A stretch of DNA of 62,870 nt from Ochromonas danica. Lineage: Eukaryota > Sar > Chrysophyceae > Chromulinales > Chromulinaceae. The DNA lies in assembly GCA_015146655.1 (NCBI GenBank), contig VKHL01000161.1:1-62870 (forward strand). Reading direction: 5' to 3'. The notes below the pieces were generated by a model. The model worked only from the letters and a program-made list of their open reading frames with translations. It was not told the origin of the DNA and did not search any database. The position numbers were made by a program, and so were the translations under genes. Below are positions 21,913-32,763 of this stretch, in pieces; within the stretch, counting starts at the first letter, position 1; the number at the start of each line of letters is the position of its first letter.

Positions 21913-22836
21913 ATGTCCCTTCCTTTCGAAGAAAATGAGAGGGCAATTTCGTCGCCAACTATTGAGATCACTTCCGAAAACTCTACTCTCACCACATGCT
22001 CACCACCGAGAAAGAGGTGATAAGCGCACTGCTTGATTTGGTTGTGCTGTTGTTAACTGACTGTTTTTAGGTGTCGCAAGCGTCGTCTAAGCTCTATTGA
22101 GGGAAGCGATGAACCTGAAATTACGGAGGAGGAGCGTCATCGCGCGATCCTGTGCGAGTTGGGATTGGAGACCTCCCTTGGCGAGGAGGTCGACCTGCTG
22201 CCTCGCCGTCTGCCCGATCGCGCCTGGCGACGGGCACATCCCATTCCGCGCATACCCAGGAGTGATCTACGCAAACAGTTTCCTCTTCTCTTGGTTAACG
22301 TGGTGAACAGCGGCGATAAGGACCATTTGTCTGGCTTCTTCTTGACCTTCCTGACGTCCTCCTGCCGAATGGTGGACTTTATGTGGAAGAAACAGGCTCC
22401 TGAAAGCAAAGTAGCACTCAAAGAAATTCAAGGCAGTAGTAATATCGCTTCCTTTTTCTCGAAGTTGGTTGACAACAGTCCTGACATTACGTTCTTCCTC
22501 AAGGCAATGTCTCTGAAGCAGTTCCTTCATCGAGGCGGCACAGAGATTCTCATGCGCGTTGAGATAAAAGGCACAAATATTCGAGATATTATGGTAGATA
22601 TTCAAGATGAAAACAAGGTACCCAGAGTCGTTACTGCACGCATATATGTTGCCTTGCTAATGGCTCGTGGTCGCCTGAGCGAGCTGCCCATTTCGGAGGC
22701 TATTCGTGCTCTGTCTACTCCAGAATGTTGGCCTCTATTCAATTTCGATCCAGTAACGATAGACCTGGAGTTCTTGCTAACCTTTCACATGGATAATAAT
22801 CTGCGCGTGTATAAAATGGAATGCAAGTCCTACTGA
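21913..22836 (+). CDS. NTF2-like-fold protein of unknown function (paralogue 2)
   Basis: Exons 21913-22016 and 22071-22836 (54 nt intron) join in frame to 289 residues. The N-terminus MSLPFEENE leads to a basic patch spanning the splice (PPRKRCRKRRLSS). The rest follows the same order of blocks as the gene at 2757-4080: LRKQFPLLLVNVVN, DKDHLSGFF, KEIQGSSNIASFFSKL, PDITFFLKAMS, EILMRVEIKG and a final FLLTFHMDNNLRVYKME. The alignment shows that the two are paralogues. The basic patch suggests a nuclear protein, but the function is unknown. It is divergent from the GT92-like gene, with a 125 bp spacer. Confidence 0.7.
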
Positions 22837-23165
22837 TTGTTGGTTGTGCTCATGTTGGTGTTAGTTACATATCTTATATGGTATCATGGTAGTAGAAGTA
22901 TTTAACATTTTAGGAGTTCAGTACATTGCATTGAAATAATTTTAATTTAGCAACAAGCTGACTTTAAATTCAATTCTTCCATTTTGTTATGAGCTCAAGA
23001 GAACGAAATGAACTGAGTTATACTGTATATGGAAAACAAAGATACCAAAGCATGATGGGCATACTCAATTCTAAACAAAACAACTATGCACTAACTCTTA
23101 AAATTATTCATATCAATAAGGCAGCATTCGTTCCGACTTATAAATAATCTCAGAGAGTTATTGGC
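22837..23165. other. AT-rich convergent 3' region
   Basis: The region lies between the 3' ends of two convergent genes. It is strongly AT-rich with several AATTTA and AAATAA words that could serve as polyadenylation signals. No coding region is visible. Confidence 0.45.
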
Positions 23166-24264
23166 TCAAAGATCAACGGCTATTTGGCTCTTGCCAACCT
23201 GTGCAACTCCAACAGCTTGGGCACTCGAACTACGTGCGTATAGATAGTAGCCTCCGAAAATCACCAAAGCTGCGAACACCACACAGCCAATAACGATGCC
23301 TGCAATCGCCCCACCCGACAGCTTATCATCTTTGCTGTCGTCGTCGTCGTCGTCAGATGACGATGGATTTGTCACTACTGCAGCAGTGTTCAACACTCCC
23401 GATACTGTCACTGAAGTCATAGTTGTGGATCCCGTGCTATTTGCTTGGACCTGTAGTGTTGTTGTGAATGTACCATCAGTCACCGAGGTGCTCAGTGTTG
23501 TCGTCATGTTTTGATATAAAGCGGTAGCGTTACCCGCATATTGGGGAAAGTCTACCAACGGCAGTGTTGTGTTGGTCATCACAGATACATCAGAGGTCTC
23601 CAGCTCCGTCAAGCGACGCGCGCGTCTCGATGTAAATGAAGCTCTCACATAGACGATGTAGTTCACATTGATTGACAGGATCTGAGCCTGAGTCTGCAGC
23701 ACAGCAGCTTGGTCAGATGCGGAGAGATCGGTCGAGGTCAGACCACTCATCACTAAAAAAGAAGAGAACTGCAAAACAGGTTGGGTCTGAACGGTTGGAG
23801 CAGCAGTGGGGGCTCTGGTGATCGTGGGAGAAGGGGTAGGTCGAAACGAAGGAACTTGGCTGGGCCGCACTGTAGGGGCCGCACTAGGAGCTACAGTGGG
23901 CTGCACGGTGGGAGAAATGGTAGGGGCAAGAGAAGGAGCGGTTGAGGGGGTAAAAGTTGGGAACTCTGATGCATGAAAGCTTGGAGAAAAGGATGGTCTC
24001 TCAGAAGTGACTGCGCTAGGTGCGAAGGATGGAAACTCAGTCACGCCTGTGGTAGGTTCCATGGTTGGAACATGTGAAGTAACAACCGCGGTTGAGAATC
24101 TATTGTCGGCTTCTTCGAGCTCAAACAGTTCATTCAGCTATAACAGACAACAGTTGTTGTTACAATCCTGTCTGGTATCTTCAAAACCAACAACTTACTT
24201 CAATCAACTCTGCACGGGCAAGCAAAGGAAGCAAAAGGAAGAGAAGAAAAGTAGTACCAAGCAT
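23166..24264 (-). CDS. Surface protein with Ser/Pro/Thr stalk, copy A
   Basis: Exons 24264-24199 and 24137-23166 (61 nt intron) give 345 residues. Exon 1 encodes a signal peptide (MLGTTFLLFLLLPLLARA). A stalk of short repeats follows (TEFPSFAPSAVTSERPSFS type, then SPT/APT repeats), then a compact domain of about 110 residues (LQFSSFLVMSGLTSTDLSA onward, with RRARRL). A Thr/Asn-rich part with several N-glycosylation sequons precedes an Asp run, one membrane helix (IAGIVIGCVVFAALVIFGG) and a short tail ending GKSQIAVDL. The topology is type I at the cell surface or endomembrane. Such stalked proteins are common in stramenopiles; binding partner unknown. DNA for the domain and membrane helix appears identical to copy B. 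Confidence 0.8.
23252..23870. repeat. 619 bp repeat shared by the twin surface genes, copy A
   Basis: Read base by base, 23252-23870 matches 25023-25641 with no difference that I can see, at a constant offset of 1771. The sequence diverges at once on both sides. It covers the folded domain, the Asp run and the membrane helix of both genes. Confidence 0.85.
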
Positions 24265-24918
24265 TGTTCAGGGTGGGATATCACTTGTCTTCGGCCGTAT
24301 TGAAGGGTGTGAGAGAATGAATAATGGTGAGAGTGATTGACCGTTCAGACGTCCAACTGCTGCTGCTGGTGCACTGCAGCGCTGCAGCTGTTCGCCTTTT
24401 TGGCGCACAAAGCGGCGGTTTCAACATTTTCTCCCACACCCCCACACAAGTAATAATTAAGTCCGTCTCAAATATGGAATCAGACTGACTTATTCAATGA
24501 ATTTAATTCCCGAAATTCTGGCAGTGTAATTAAGTAATTCCACAGAGCTTTCCATTTAGAATTAATTCGGGATTCGTTTTTTACCCAGCCCTGTCCCACA
24601 CCACAACCCTACTACTCTGGTACTGTACTTTAAACAGATCAGAGAAGGACATGCGCTGGTTATGGGGCAGCTCCAACACTGTGCTGTTGTGTGCAGCGAA
24701 GATCAATGTGTAAGCATACCCACGGTGTAAATCTCAAACTCAAACGATCTCCAGTATGAGCAGCTCCAGGTGATCATTCAAATTTAGCCACACAAAGAAA
24801 TCAAAAGAAAAGTCATTTGGCCAAATTTAGAAACAAGCAACATGTCAAATTATCTACGCACAAAGCCGCTAATACAGGAAAAGCAACAATTTAAAATCGC
24901 GGCAAACGAAAACATCAA
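24265..24918. other. Spacer between twin surface genes
   Basis: This spacer of about 650 bp holds the promoter of copy A and the 3' region of copy B. AT-rich imperfect inverted words occur (TTAATTCCCGAAATT near 24506 and AATTAATTCGGGATT near 24561). A GCCTTTTTGGC palindrome lies near 24396. No coding region was found. Confidence 0.4.
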
Positions 24919-26211
24919 CTAAAGGTTCTCATAGTGAGCGGCTCCAGCAGATAAGCCGCTCGGTCCCGGACTAACTAATTTTGCATTCATACCACCTTGT
25001 TGGGCAAAACAGAAATAGTAGGCTCCGAAAATCACCAAAGCTGCGAACACCACACAGCCAATAACGATGCCTGCAATCGCCCCACCCGACAGCTTATCAT
25101 CTTTGCTGTCGTCGTCGTCGTCGTCAGATGACGATGGATTTGTCACTACTGCAGCAGTGTTCAACACTCCCGATACTGTCACTGAAGTCATAGTTGTGGA
25201 TCCCGTGCTATTTGCTTGGACCTGTAGTGTTGTTGTGAATGTACCATCAGTCACCGAGGTGCTCAGTGTTGTCGTCATGTTTTGATATAAAGCGGTAGCG
25301 TTACCCGCATATTGGGGAAAGTCTACCAACGGCAGTGTTGTGTTGGTCATCACAGATACATCAGAGGTCTCCAGCTCCGTCAAGCGACGCGCGCGTCTCG
25401 ATGTAAATGAAGCTCTCACATAGACGATGTAGTTCACATTGATTGACAGGATCTGAGCCTGAGTCTGCAGCACAGCAGCTTGGTCAGATGCGGAGAGATC
25501 GGTCGAGGTCAGACCACTCATCACTAAAAAAGAAGAGAACTGCAAAACAGGTTGGGTCTGAACGGTTGGAGCAGCAGTGGGGGCTCTGGTGATCGTGGGA
25601 GAAGGGGTAGGTCGAAACGAAGGAACTTGGCTGGGCCGCACCGTGGGGGCATGGGTAGGAGAAATGGTAGGGGAAAAGGTAGGAGGAATAGATGGAGCGG
25701 CTGAGGGGGCAACACTGGGTGTTGCGGAAGGTACGTGGGTTGGTAACATGCTTGGAGCATGAGTTAAATCAAAAGAGGGAGCAAATGTAGGATGCTCCGT
25801 AAAATCAAAGCTGGGTGCAAATGTTGGCCGTTCAGAAGTGACTGTGGTCGGAGCAAACGAAGGAGAGACAGTGACATCGGTTGTCGGGGCAAGTGAAGGA
25901 GAGGCAGTGACATCCGTGGACGGGGCGAAAGTCGGCGCGTGGCTTGAGCTGTCCGATACAGAGGTCGTTGGGGCAAAGGTGGGAGATCGCGACATAATGT
26001 CCATGAGCTCCATGCCTTCACCATGACTTAAAGCTTGCAAATGTGTTTCGAATTCTTCCTCGCCAATCTATCGAAATCCCACAGCATCAGTGACCGTGAC
26101 CCAATACCAGCACAACAACACATTGCTTACATCCAGCAGTTCAGCCTTCAGGAGAGTAATGCCCACTATAAGACCAAAGAGGAAAGAGAAAAGGAGCTTG
26201 CGCAGATCCAT
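24919..26211 (-). CDS. Surface protein with Ser/Pro/Thr stalk, copy B
   Basis: Exons 26211-26131 and 26067-24919 (63 nt intron) give 409 residues. Exon 1 is a signal peptide (MDLRKLLFSFLFGLIVGIT then LLKAELLD). The stalk is longer than in copy A, with regular units of the type SFAPTTDVTASPSLAPT. The folded domain, Thr/Asn-rich part, Asp run and membrane helix are the same as in copy A at the DNA level. The cytoplasmic tail differs completely (CFAQQGGMNAKLVSPG, ending AAHYENL), so the two genes could share ligand binding but differ in signalling or sorting. The intron sits in the same place, just after the signal peptide, in both genes. Confidence 0.8.
25023..25641. repeat. 619 bp repeat shared by the twin surface genes, copy B
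   Basis: This is the second copy of the stretch described at 23252-23870, in direct orientation, with no observed differences. The sharp ends inside coding sequence fit gene conversion or a very recent duplication with exchanged flanks. Confidence 0.85.
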
Positions 26212-26465
26212 TTTCGTTTGTTGGATAAGTATCCAATTGGATCCCAAACGGTTTGGATTTTGTGGGTGGTGAGCTGTGGGTAGGAGGAGGTCAGAGGCCA
26301 GGCTGTTCACCTGCTGCTGTGTGGGCTGGGTGGGGTGGCTGTGTGGGAGTGGGAGAGTGCCGGAGTGGTGTTGGGGTCAAATTAATTGGGAATCAAGTCA
26401 AAGAAGAATGTGTGCGCTCCAAGATCAGAAATGCTTTGTCATCTCTGTTATCGTTATCATTCGAG

Positions 26466-28157
26466 ATGATATCATTGACCCATGAACAGGATGCAAAGAC
26501 TGAAGAAAAAGAGGACTCTAAATCTGAGGATCAACAAAAACGAACGGCATCCAAACAGATTGAATTGGCTATATCGCTGGACAATACTCCCTTGTTAGAG
26601 AAGGAAGTAGATCTAGAAGAAGAGAAAGAGGATGTGATATCCAGGCCCAGAGCTTCTTCCAACCTCTCCATTCAAATCTTCCACAAAAGCACCACCACAA
26701 CTGCTTACACTATTCATCGCAGCCCTCGTCCTGTCGCCTTTGGTCATCGAAGACATGCCAATCCTTTGCTCTCCATGCATATTAACCAAATGCTTTCCTT
26801 AAAACGGAGATATGAACGATGGCCAGGTAGGTCTCCGCAGCTGCGACGTACCGATCATGCCATGTTGTACTGCAGCTTAACGATAGCTATTGTTTGTGTT
26901 TTGACAGGCAATAACACCTTTCTGTGCAGTGGAATATTGATGCTGGGACCACATGCTAGACAGTTGTTACTCTCCATTGCACTGCTTACGGGGACATGGT
27001 GCTTCGCGGTTGTTTTGATAATTCCATTTTTTTCCTATTGCAAACTATGTTTGCTGTGGATGGCTATCATAGGTTGTACAATCAACCTAAGTTTGCTGTT
27101 TGCAACAGCCTTTACCGAGCCTGGAATCTATGTTCGTAGGACAAAGTCCCCCGAAGAAGACCTACTGTCTCCTTCAGACCTCAGCGGGCTATCAAGTCAA
27201 GAACGACAGCAATATTGCACCGTCTGCGGTATCTTCAAGCATCGCCGAGCTCGTCATTGTAAATATTGCAATAATTGTGTTGACGTCTTCGATCATCATT
27301 GTCCGGTAAGTGTCTGTCTTTTACTAGTAGTTTGTATCGAAATCGTTACCTAACTGGTTTATGTTCTTTTTCTGAAGTGGACCGGAAATTGCATCGGGAA
27401 ACGAAATTATGGAGTTTTCTTTTGTTTTATCATATCCGTGTTTCTTTTCTCTTCGTTCATGTGGCTACTCACTCTATATCTCATTATCAGTGCAATCGTG
27501 GGCGTGGAGAGCAATCAGCCTGTCGTGAGAGCAGTGGTCGCTGTGGTGGGCTTTCTCTGGTTGGGATTTATCTGGTTGACGATTTCAGCGCTTTTAGCAT
27601 TTCATTTGTATTTGTGTGCAATAAAGAAGACAACATTTGAATACTTCAAGTCTCGCCAACAACGCGATGAGATGAGAGAGGAAGATAGGGAGGGCAACCA
27701 TGGAATCTGTCAGACCTTTTGGCTATCACTTCGTGAGCAAGGATCCAAAATAGCTGTGGTTGTAATGCGTCCAAACGGGTTCGGTTGTCGGACGCTCATG
27801 AAGATCTTTCTTTCCTCTTCCTCAGATGGTGCTCGAGGCTGGTCGACCCGGACTGAACGAGAAGTGGTGGCAACAGAAGGCAATCAGGATTCACCATGGA
27901 GGAGTTCATTTCGCCAATCTAGATCGTGCAACTGTTTAAATATATGTCTAAATGGTGATAATCCCAGCCCCGACAGCCCAACAGGAGATGTTCTGTCCCC
28001 TGCAGCTGGAGGTGCTGCTACTCGACTGCTCCCGATGTGGCAATACGAATGCCAAGATGATCTGATTCAACAAGACGACATTCTAGCTGATGTGCTTCGG
28101 AGAATGGGTGCACTTCTTTCTCAACGAGAGCGAATGGATAATCTTCTTCATGTTTGA
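26466..28157 (+). CDS. DHHC-type protein S-acyltransferase 1
   Basis: Exons 26466-27305 and 27378-28157 (72 nt intron) give 539 residues from the ATG at 26466; the frame stays open upstream to 26253, so an earlier start is possible. The cysteine-rich domain is clear: YCTVCGIFKHRRARHCKYC, then CVDVFDHHCP and, across the splice, WTGNCIGKRNYGVF. The intron cuts directly after DHHCP. Two membrane helices precede the domain (LYCSLTIAIVCVLTG region and LLLSIALLTGTWCFAVVLI) and two follow (FFCFIISVFLFSSF, VVRAVVAVVGFLWLGF). These enzymes attach palmitate to cysteines of membrane-associated proteins at the ER, Golgi or plasma membrane. The N-terminus is acidic and disordered. It is divergent from copy B of the surface-protein pair. 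Confidence 0.88.
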
Positions 28158-28388
28158 TCCAGTCCAGCACAACATGTAGAATAACAGCATTGTAGTACAT
28201 AATAGCATTGAAACGGTAGAAGCATGATTCATATAGTGTTTGCGAGGGATTACAGTTTAAGATAAGTGTAGAAGTCATAACAAGAAGATCGTCTGCAGTC
28301 TGCACTACCTAGTAAGGATAGTTCACAGAGCATTCATTGGTCAAAATCTCTTCCTTTCATTATTGTAGTTATACAGTATACATGATGC

Positions 28389-29023
28389 TTATTGTACAGT
28401 TTTTCTTTGCTGAGCCAAGTAGATACCAAGACCAATAACAAAGAGCAAAAACAAGACAGCGAGCGGATTCAACCCACCCTTGGTCTTGCCTAACTTCTTA
28501 TGCACTGCTTTGCGAGCATTGACAACCTCCGGGTCCTCCTACAATAATCAAATTCAATTTATGTTATATGGCAAATAGTGGTGCGCAAGAGAGGTTGATT
28601 ACCTTGAGAGTGCCAATGATAAATGTTTTCAACAATCCTTGAGCAAACGCGGAGTGGCCATTGGCTGTGAAGGCCATGTCAGCATTCTCGCCAGCGTACT
28701 CCATGATAGCCTTATCTCCAGCAGGATGCTTATCAAGGTACTTGGTGACGTCATAGACCTTGGGTCCGCCTAGATCATTTCACGCCGTGATCACTACAAG
28801 ACCACAACAAAGACAAGGTCCAGCTAGCTTCACCTACCATTTTCATCATTGCCCACAATAATCCAGCAATCCGTGTCTTTGTTGTGCTGTGAAAGAGAAG
28901 AAGACAGTGGTTTAGTTGCTGTTCGTACAAATGCACAAGTGCAAATCATCATCTCATTCATGTCATCTCCATCAATCCCACCTTGGCAACTTCTTCGGCA
29001 GTGTAGGCTTTCAATTCCGACAT
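28389..29023 (-). CDS. Tail-anchored cytochrome b5, tandem copy 1
   Basis: Four exons (29023-28982, 28886-28838, 28769-28603, 28538-28389) give 135 residues starting MSELKAYTAEEVAKHN. The heme domain is typical: DCWIIVGND, GGPKVYDVTKYLDKHPAGD with one heme His in HPAG, and ANGHS with the second. A linker EDPEVVNARKAVHKK leads to a C-terminal membrane helix (PLAVLFLLFVIGLGIYLA) and a short basic tail, the arrangement of ER or mitochondrial outer-membrane b5. It passes electrons to desaturases, hydroxylases and P450s. The canonical HPGG is HPAG here. Exons 1-3 have the same lengths (42, 49, 167 nt) as in the next two genes. Confidence 0.9.
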
Positions 29024-29594
29024 CTTCTTTCTATGAATGACAGCTGAGCAGACCCTATGGCAATGATGACGCTATGAACTGGAGAGAAGGTGAGAGGACT
29101 CGGCCAGGTGGTGGGGCAAGAGGGAGGGAGGAAGCGATCGACGGATAGGCTGCAAGCAGCTTGAGGTAGAGACCGCAGACCGTGTGTGCATCATGTGATG
29201 ATGCGCCTTGTCTCCCTCCCCCAGATCATCCTTCCCTTATTAAGTTAACACCTCCGTACTTGGTTAACTTAAGAAGAAAGGGTGGAGAGAAAGCAATCCG
29301 CACAGCAAATTTGCTGGTGGTGTTAAGGGATCGGTGGTGGTGTAGTCTAGCTGCTTTATTGCCACTGTGTCTAATCGTAACTACATCAATCGTAACCACC
29401 TCTTAGCACAATGAAGCTCCTCTTTGTTGTGCTTCCTGCTGCCACGTCAGCAATAAAGTGTGTTATTATTGTTGATATTACTATAGTGATTCTTTACCTA
29501 GCTATGAAATATGCTACTACGACGACGACAAATCTATTCTTCCCTCATACAAATCCAGGCATACTGTGTGTGAGAAGAGGTCGCACTGTCTAGT
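29024..29594. other. Spacer between b5 copies 1 and 2 with an inverted TTAAGTTAAC pair
   Basis: TTAAGTTAAC at 29240-29249 and its reverse complement GTTAAC-TTAAG at 29263-29273 face each other across 13 bp. The TTAACTTAAG word recurs near several other genes. No coding region is convincing; a short open frame at 29182-29406 has no family features. Confidence 0.45.
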
Positions 29595-30242
29595 CTACTG
29601 CTGTCTGGTCTGCAACAGGTAGACAGCCACGAGGATGGCCAGCAGCACGACGATCACCGCTAGGGGGCTACCTGGGGTCTTCTGCTTCTTCGTCTTGCGA
29701 TTCGCCAAGAACTCAGGGTCCTCCTGGGGTCATTCAGGGTAAGCACACAGTGACAGGGAGACAGAGCGAGCGATGAGAACAAACACGAGGGATGGAGAGA
29801 AAGAGAAAAAGTGTGTGGGGAGGGACTACCTTGACTGTGCCGATCAGAAAAGTCTTCGCGATAGCTTTCGCATTTTGCGAGTGGCAAGCATTGCTAAAGG
29901 CCTCCTCAGCGTCTTTGCCGGCGTATTCCAAGACGATCTGGTCGCCTGCGGGGTGCTCGTCGAGGTAGTTGGTGATGTTGTACACCTTGGGACCGCCTAC
30001 AAGCAGTGGAGAGTTCGAGAAATTAGTTCATGGGCAAAGTCAGCCGTCCAGTAGAGGGACAGGAGGGGAGAGGAGAGGTCTGACCATTCTCCTCGTTGCC
30101 CAGAATGATCCAGCAGTCCTCCTTCTTGTCGTGCTGCAGCAGACATCAACCAGGCCAAGTCAGAGAAGAGGTGAAGACAAATATGGAAGCTTTGTCAAAC
30201 CTTTGCGATTTCTTCGAGAGAGTACTCTTTCAGGTCGGACAT
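29595..30242 (-). CDS. Tail-anchored cytochrome b5, tandem copy 2
   Basis: Exons 30242-30201, 30133-30085, 29996-29830 and 29723-29595 give 128 residues starting MSDLKEYSLEEIAKHD. Heme ligands sit in DEHPAGDQ and NACHSQN. The tail anchor is PLAVIVVLLAILVAVYLL with a QTRQQ end. The second residue before the distal His is Cys (ACHS), where the other two copies have Gly (GHS), so the heme pocket may differ. Splice positions equal those of its neighbours. Confidence 0.9.
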
Positions 30243-30626
30243 GATGGGATGGGAAGAAGGAGAAGATGGCTGTGAGAGAAAGACAGAATAATCATTGGAT
30301 TAATATTATTATGTTGCGTGTTGTTGTTTCGCTGCGTGGGAGACATGGCTATTGTGCTGTTGCGTGGTTTGTAATTGTGGTGCGTGGATAGGTAGGAATC
30401 TACAATAAAGAGAGAAAAGTAGAAGTGAGCGGAGAAGGTGAAGAGTAAGAGTTAGGAGGATAGACAGGTGTGACATGTCATGTCACCAAGCAACACTCAC
30501 TAACTCCTTCAACACCAACCACGTCATCGAAAAATGCTGAGCTACCATTACAACGCGACCATTCCAAGAATAACTTATTACAATAGACAAAATCTCTTCT
30601 TGTATGCTTCTTCTCCCGTGGAGTCT
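30243..30626. other. Spacer between b5 copies 2 and 3
   Basis: This 384 bp spacer holds the promoter of copy 2 and the 3' end of copy 3. It contains GTTGCGTG/GTTGTG repeats (30310-30375). No gene is seen. Confidence 0.4.
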
Positions 30627-31263
30627 TTACTTCTTCTGCTGGGCGAGGTAGATGCCAACGGCGATGGCGATGAGGAGGAAGACGATCACCAAAGGATTCA
30701 ATCCACTCCTCTTGGAGCCAGCATTTGCACGCTTTTCGCGGCGAGCAGCGACTACTTCAGGATCCTCCTAAAGACACAAACAGCACTCATCATCAGTCAA
30801 AGCCATCAACCCGCTGGTCTGACCCCTTCCCCACTCACCTTAAGACTGCCGATGAGGAACTTCGCCAAGTCCTTTCGAGCAGTGTTGGAGTGGCCAGTGG
30901 CTTCGAAGAGATCGTCCGCGTCTTTACCAGCACTCTCCACGATGACATCCACTCCGCCGGGATGCTCGTCCACGTATTTGGTCACATCGTACACCTTGGG
31001 ACCCCCTGCACAGCCCGCCACACAGACACAGAGATGTTAGCTAACAGATTCACAGAGCAAGCGAGAGAATAAGAGGAAGAGCTGCTTGCCATTGGTATGG
31101 TTGCCAATGATGATCCAGCAGTCCTCCTTGGTGGCGTGCTGTGCAGAGAGAAAAGAGAATCAGCAGGTGAGAAGAGGCCACAAGCCAAGACCTGGCAAGC
31201 AGATGGAGTGGAAGGTCAGACCTTGGCGACTTCCTCGGGGGTGTATTCTTTCAGGTCGGTCAT
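30627..31263 (-). CDS. Tail-anchored cytochrome b5, tandem copy 3 (GC-AG intron)
   Basis: Exons 31263-31222, 31138-31090, 31005-30839 and 30767-30627 give 132 residues starting MTDLKEYTPEEVAKHA. This copy keeps the canonical HPGG (DEHPGGVD) and the distal His in TGHSN. The anchor is PLVIVFLLIAIAVGIYLA followed by QQKK. The second intron begins GCAAGC rather than GT, at exactly the position where the other copies have GTAGGT and GTCAGA, so it is a non-canonical GC-AG intron. The upstream side (31329-31365) has the TCGTTTTTC promoter word. Confidence 0.9.
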
Positions 31264-31501
31264 GATGGTTGACGAGCTCTTGGGTTGGCAAGGGGCGATG
31301 GCAGCAGGGTTGAGGAGTATCCAAATATCGTCTTTTTCAATAGTCGTTTTTCTCAAAACCCGTCTTTGTAAAAACTGGTCAAAAAGGTCTTTTGTTATAG
31401 ACCTAGTATATATGGTCTAATACATGGATGGACTAACAAGTATCGAACGCTATGATCGCACACGCCACTATTCATAAGAAGTGCATGGAAAGCTTAAACA
31501 G

Positions 31502-32594
31502 CTAAACGGCATGGAAAACGATTGCCAACGCAACGGAAAGAACGGCTCCAATCGCTGTCATGATTGCATTTACTGCTTCATTGCTGAGCCATTCCAAACG
31601 ACCCTGATAGGCTGCACCAATGTATGATTCAATGGTAGACGCTAGAAAAGCCGCTAAGATGACAATGCCCACGAAGGAGAGGCTGGGGAGTAGCCCTGTG
31701 AAATACCCCAGCGCTGCTATGAGGATACTTCCAACTACTCCTGCAAGCGTTCCTTCCAAGCTGACAGCTCCTTCGGTACCTTTGGGAACGAGCTTCAGTG
31801 TCGTGATAAGATAAGTTGTTCGCCCATAGGCTTTCCCCAGCTCCGATCCAAAAGTATCCGATAACTTCGAGGCAAAAGAAGAAACGAAGGCAAGCTTCAG
31901 CAGTTCACCATACTGAGGCAAAGCTGCAGACAGAATGGCGCAAACCATACCCTATGGAATCAGCGAGGGATAAGCAATGCTGTGTAAAGGACTCAAAGTC
32001 ACAGTTTGCTCACCGTGGCGGCACTTCCCCAGACGTTCTCAGGCCCTCTTGCTCCATGACGCTTCTCTGCAATGCCCAACCTCTATATAGGATAGGATGG
32101 TGTCATAAGCAATGATGATGATTGCGTCATTACAATAACTGACTTCGACATGAGCAGTTTGTGGCATGACGAACCTCTTTCTCCTGCATCTTCACTTTCG
32201 TTACCAATGATCCCAGTATCAAGTAACTCACTCCAATTATCCACCCAGGGAGGCCAAGAAAGGACCACAGACCTAATCCCAGAGCGGTGGCGTGGAGGAG
32301 TCCCTGCGGCGTGAGGGACTGCTGCTTGCTCACGGACAGCAGAGCTGCCGGAACGCCATTCACCAAGCAAGCCTGCAGGAACTGAGGGTAAAGGCCAGGA
32401 AAGGGAAGGCCATTCAGCGACACGTCCCGCCTCCGTGGCAAAACTTGAAGTTGTGGCGTTGGTTTGATTGCATGGCGCCTCGAGGGAACTGCAAGCTTTG
32501 CCTCATGATCGAGTTTACTGGGAAGCCTGAGAAAAGCGGCAGCTGGCAGCAAGGTCGAGATAAAATAGAAGAACTGGGTTATTGAGATCTTCAT
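31502..32594 (-). CDS. VTE6: VTE6-like phytyl-phosphate kinase (DUF92), probably plastid-targeted
   Basis: Exons 32594-32175, 32082-32014 and 31951-31502 (introns 92 and 62 nt) give 312 residues from the ATG at 32594; an in-frame ATG at 32675 would add 27. The integral membrane DUF92/TMEM19 family is recognised by LGSLVTKVKMQEKE, then GIAEKRHGARGPENVWGSAAT, FASKLSDTFGSELGKAYGRTT, LVPKGTEGAVSLEGTLAG and a final run of helices. Plant VTE6 phosphorylates phytyl phosphate to phytyl diphosphate for tocopherol and phylloquinone. The start MKISITQFFYFISTLLPAAA then FLRLPS looks like a signal peptide followed by a transit peptide with Phe at +1, as in complex plastids. It is divergent from the permease with only about 170 bp between starts. 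Confidence 0.82.
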
Positions 32595-32763
32595 GTCGTC
32601 ATGAATAATCTTGCAATATGACCACATCAACACACACGACTCACATGAAAACAGGAAGAAATATCGACTTTTCATAGAGACAAGTTCGAGTTTTCGTCAC
32701 ACAGAATCTCACCGGACTGCAACTTTTGCCCCACAGCGATGAGATCAAATTAGAATATCTATC

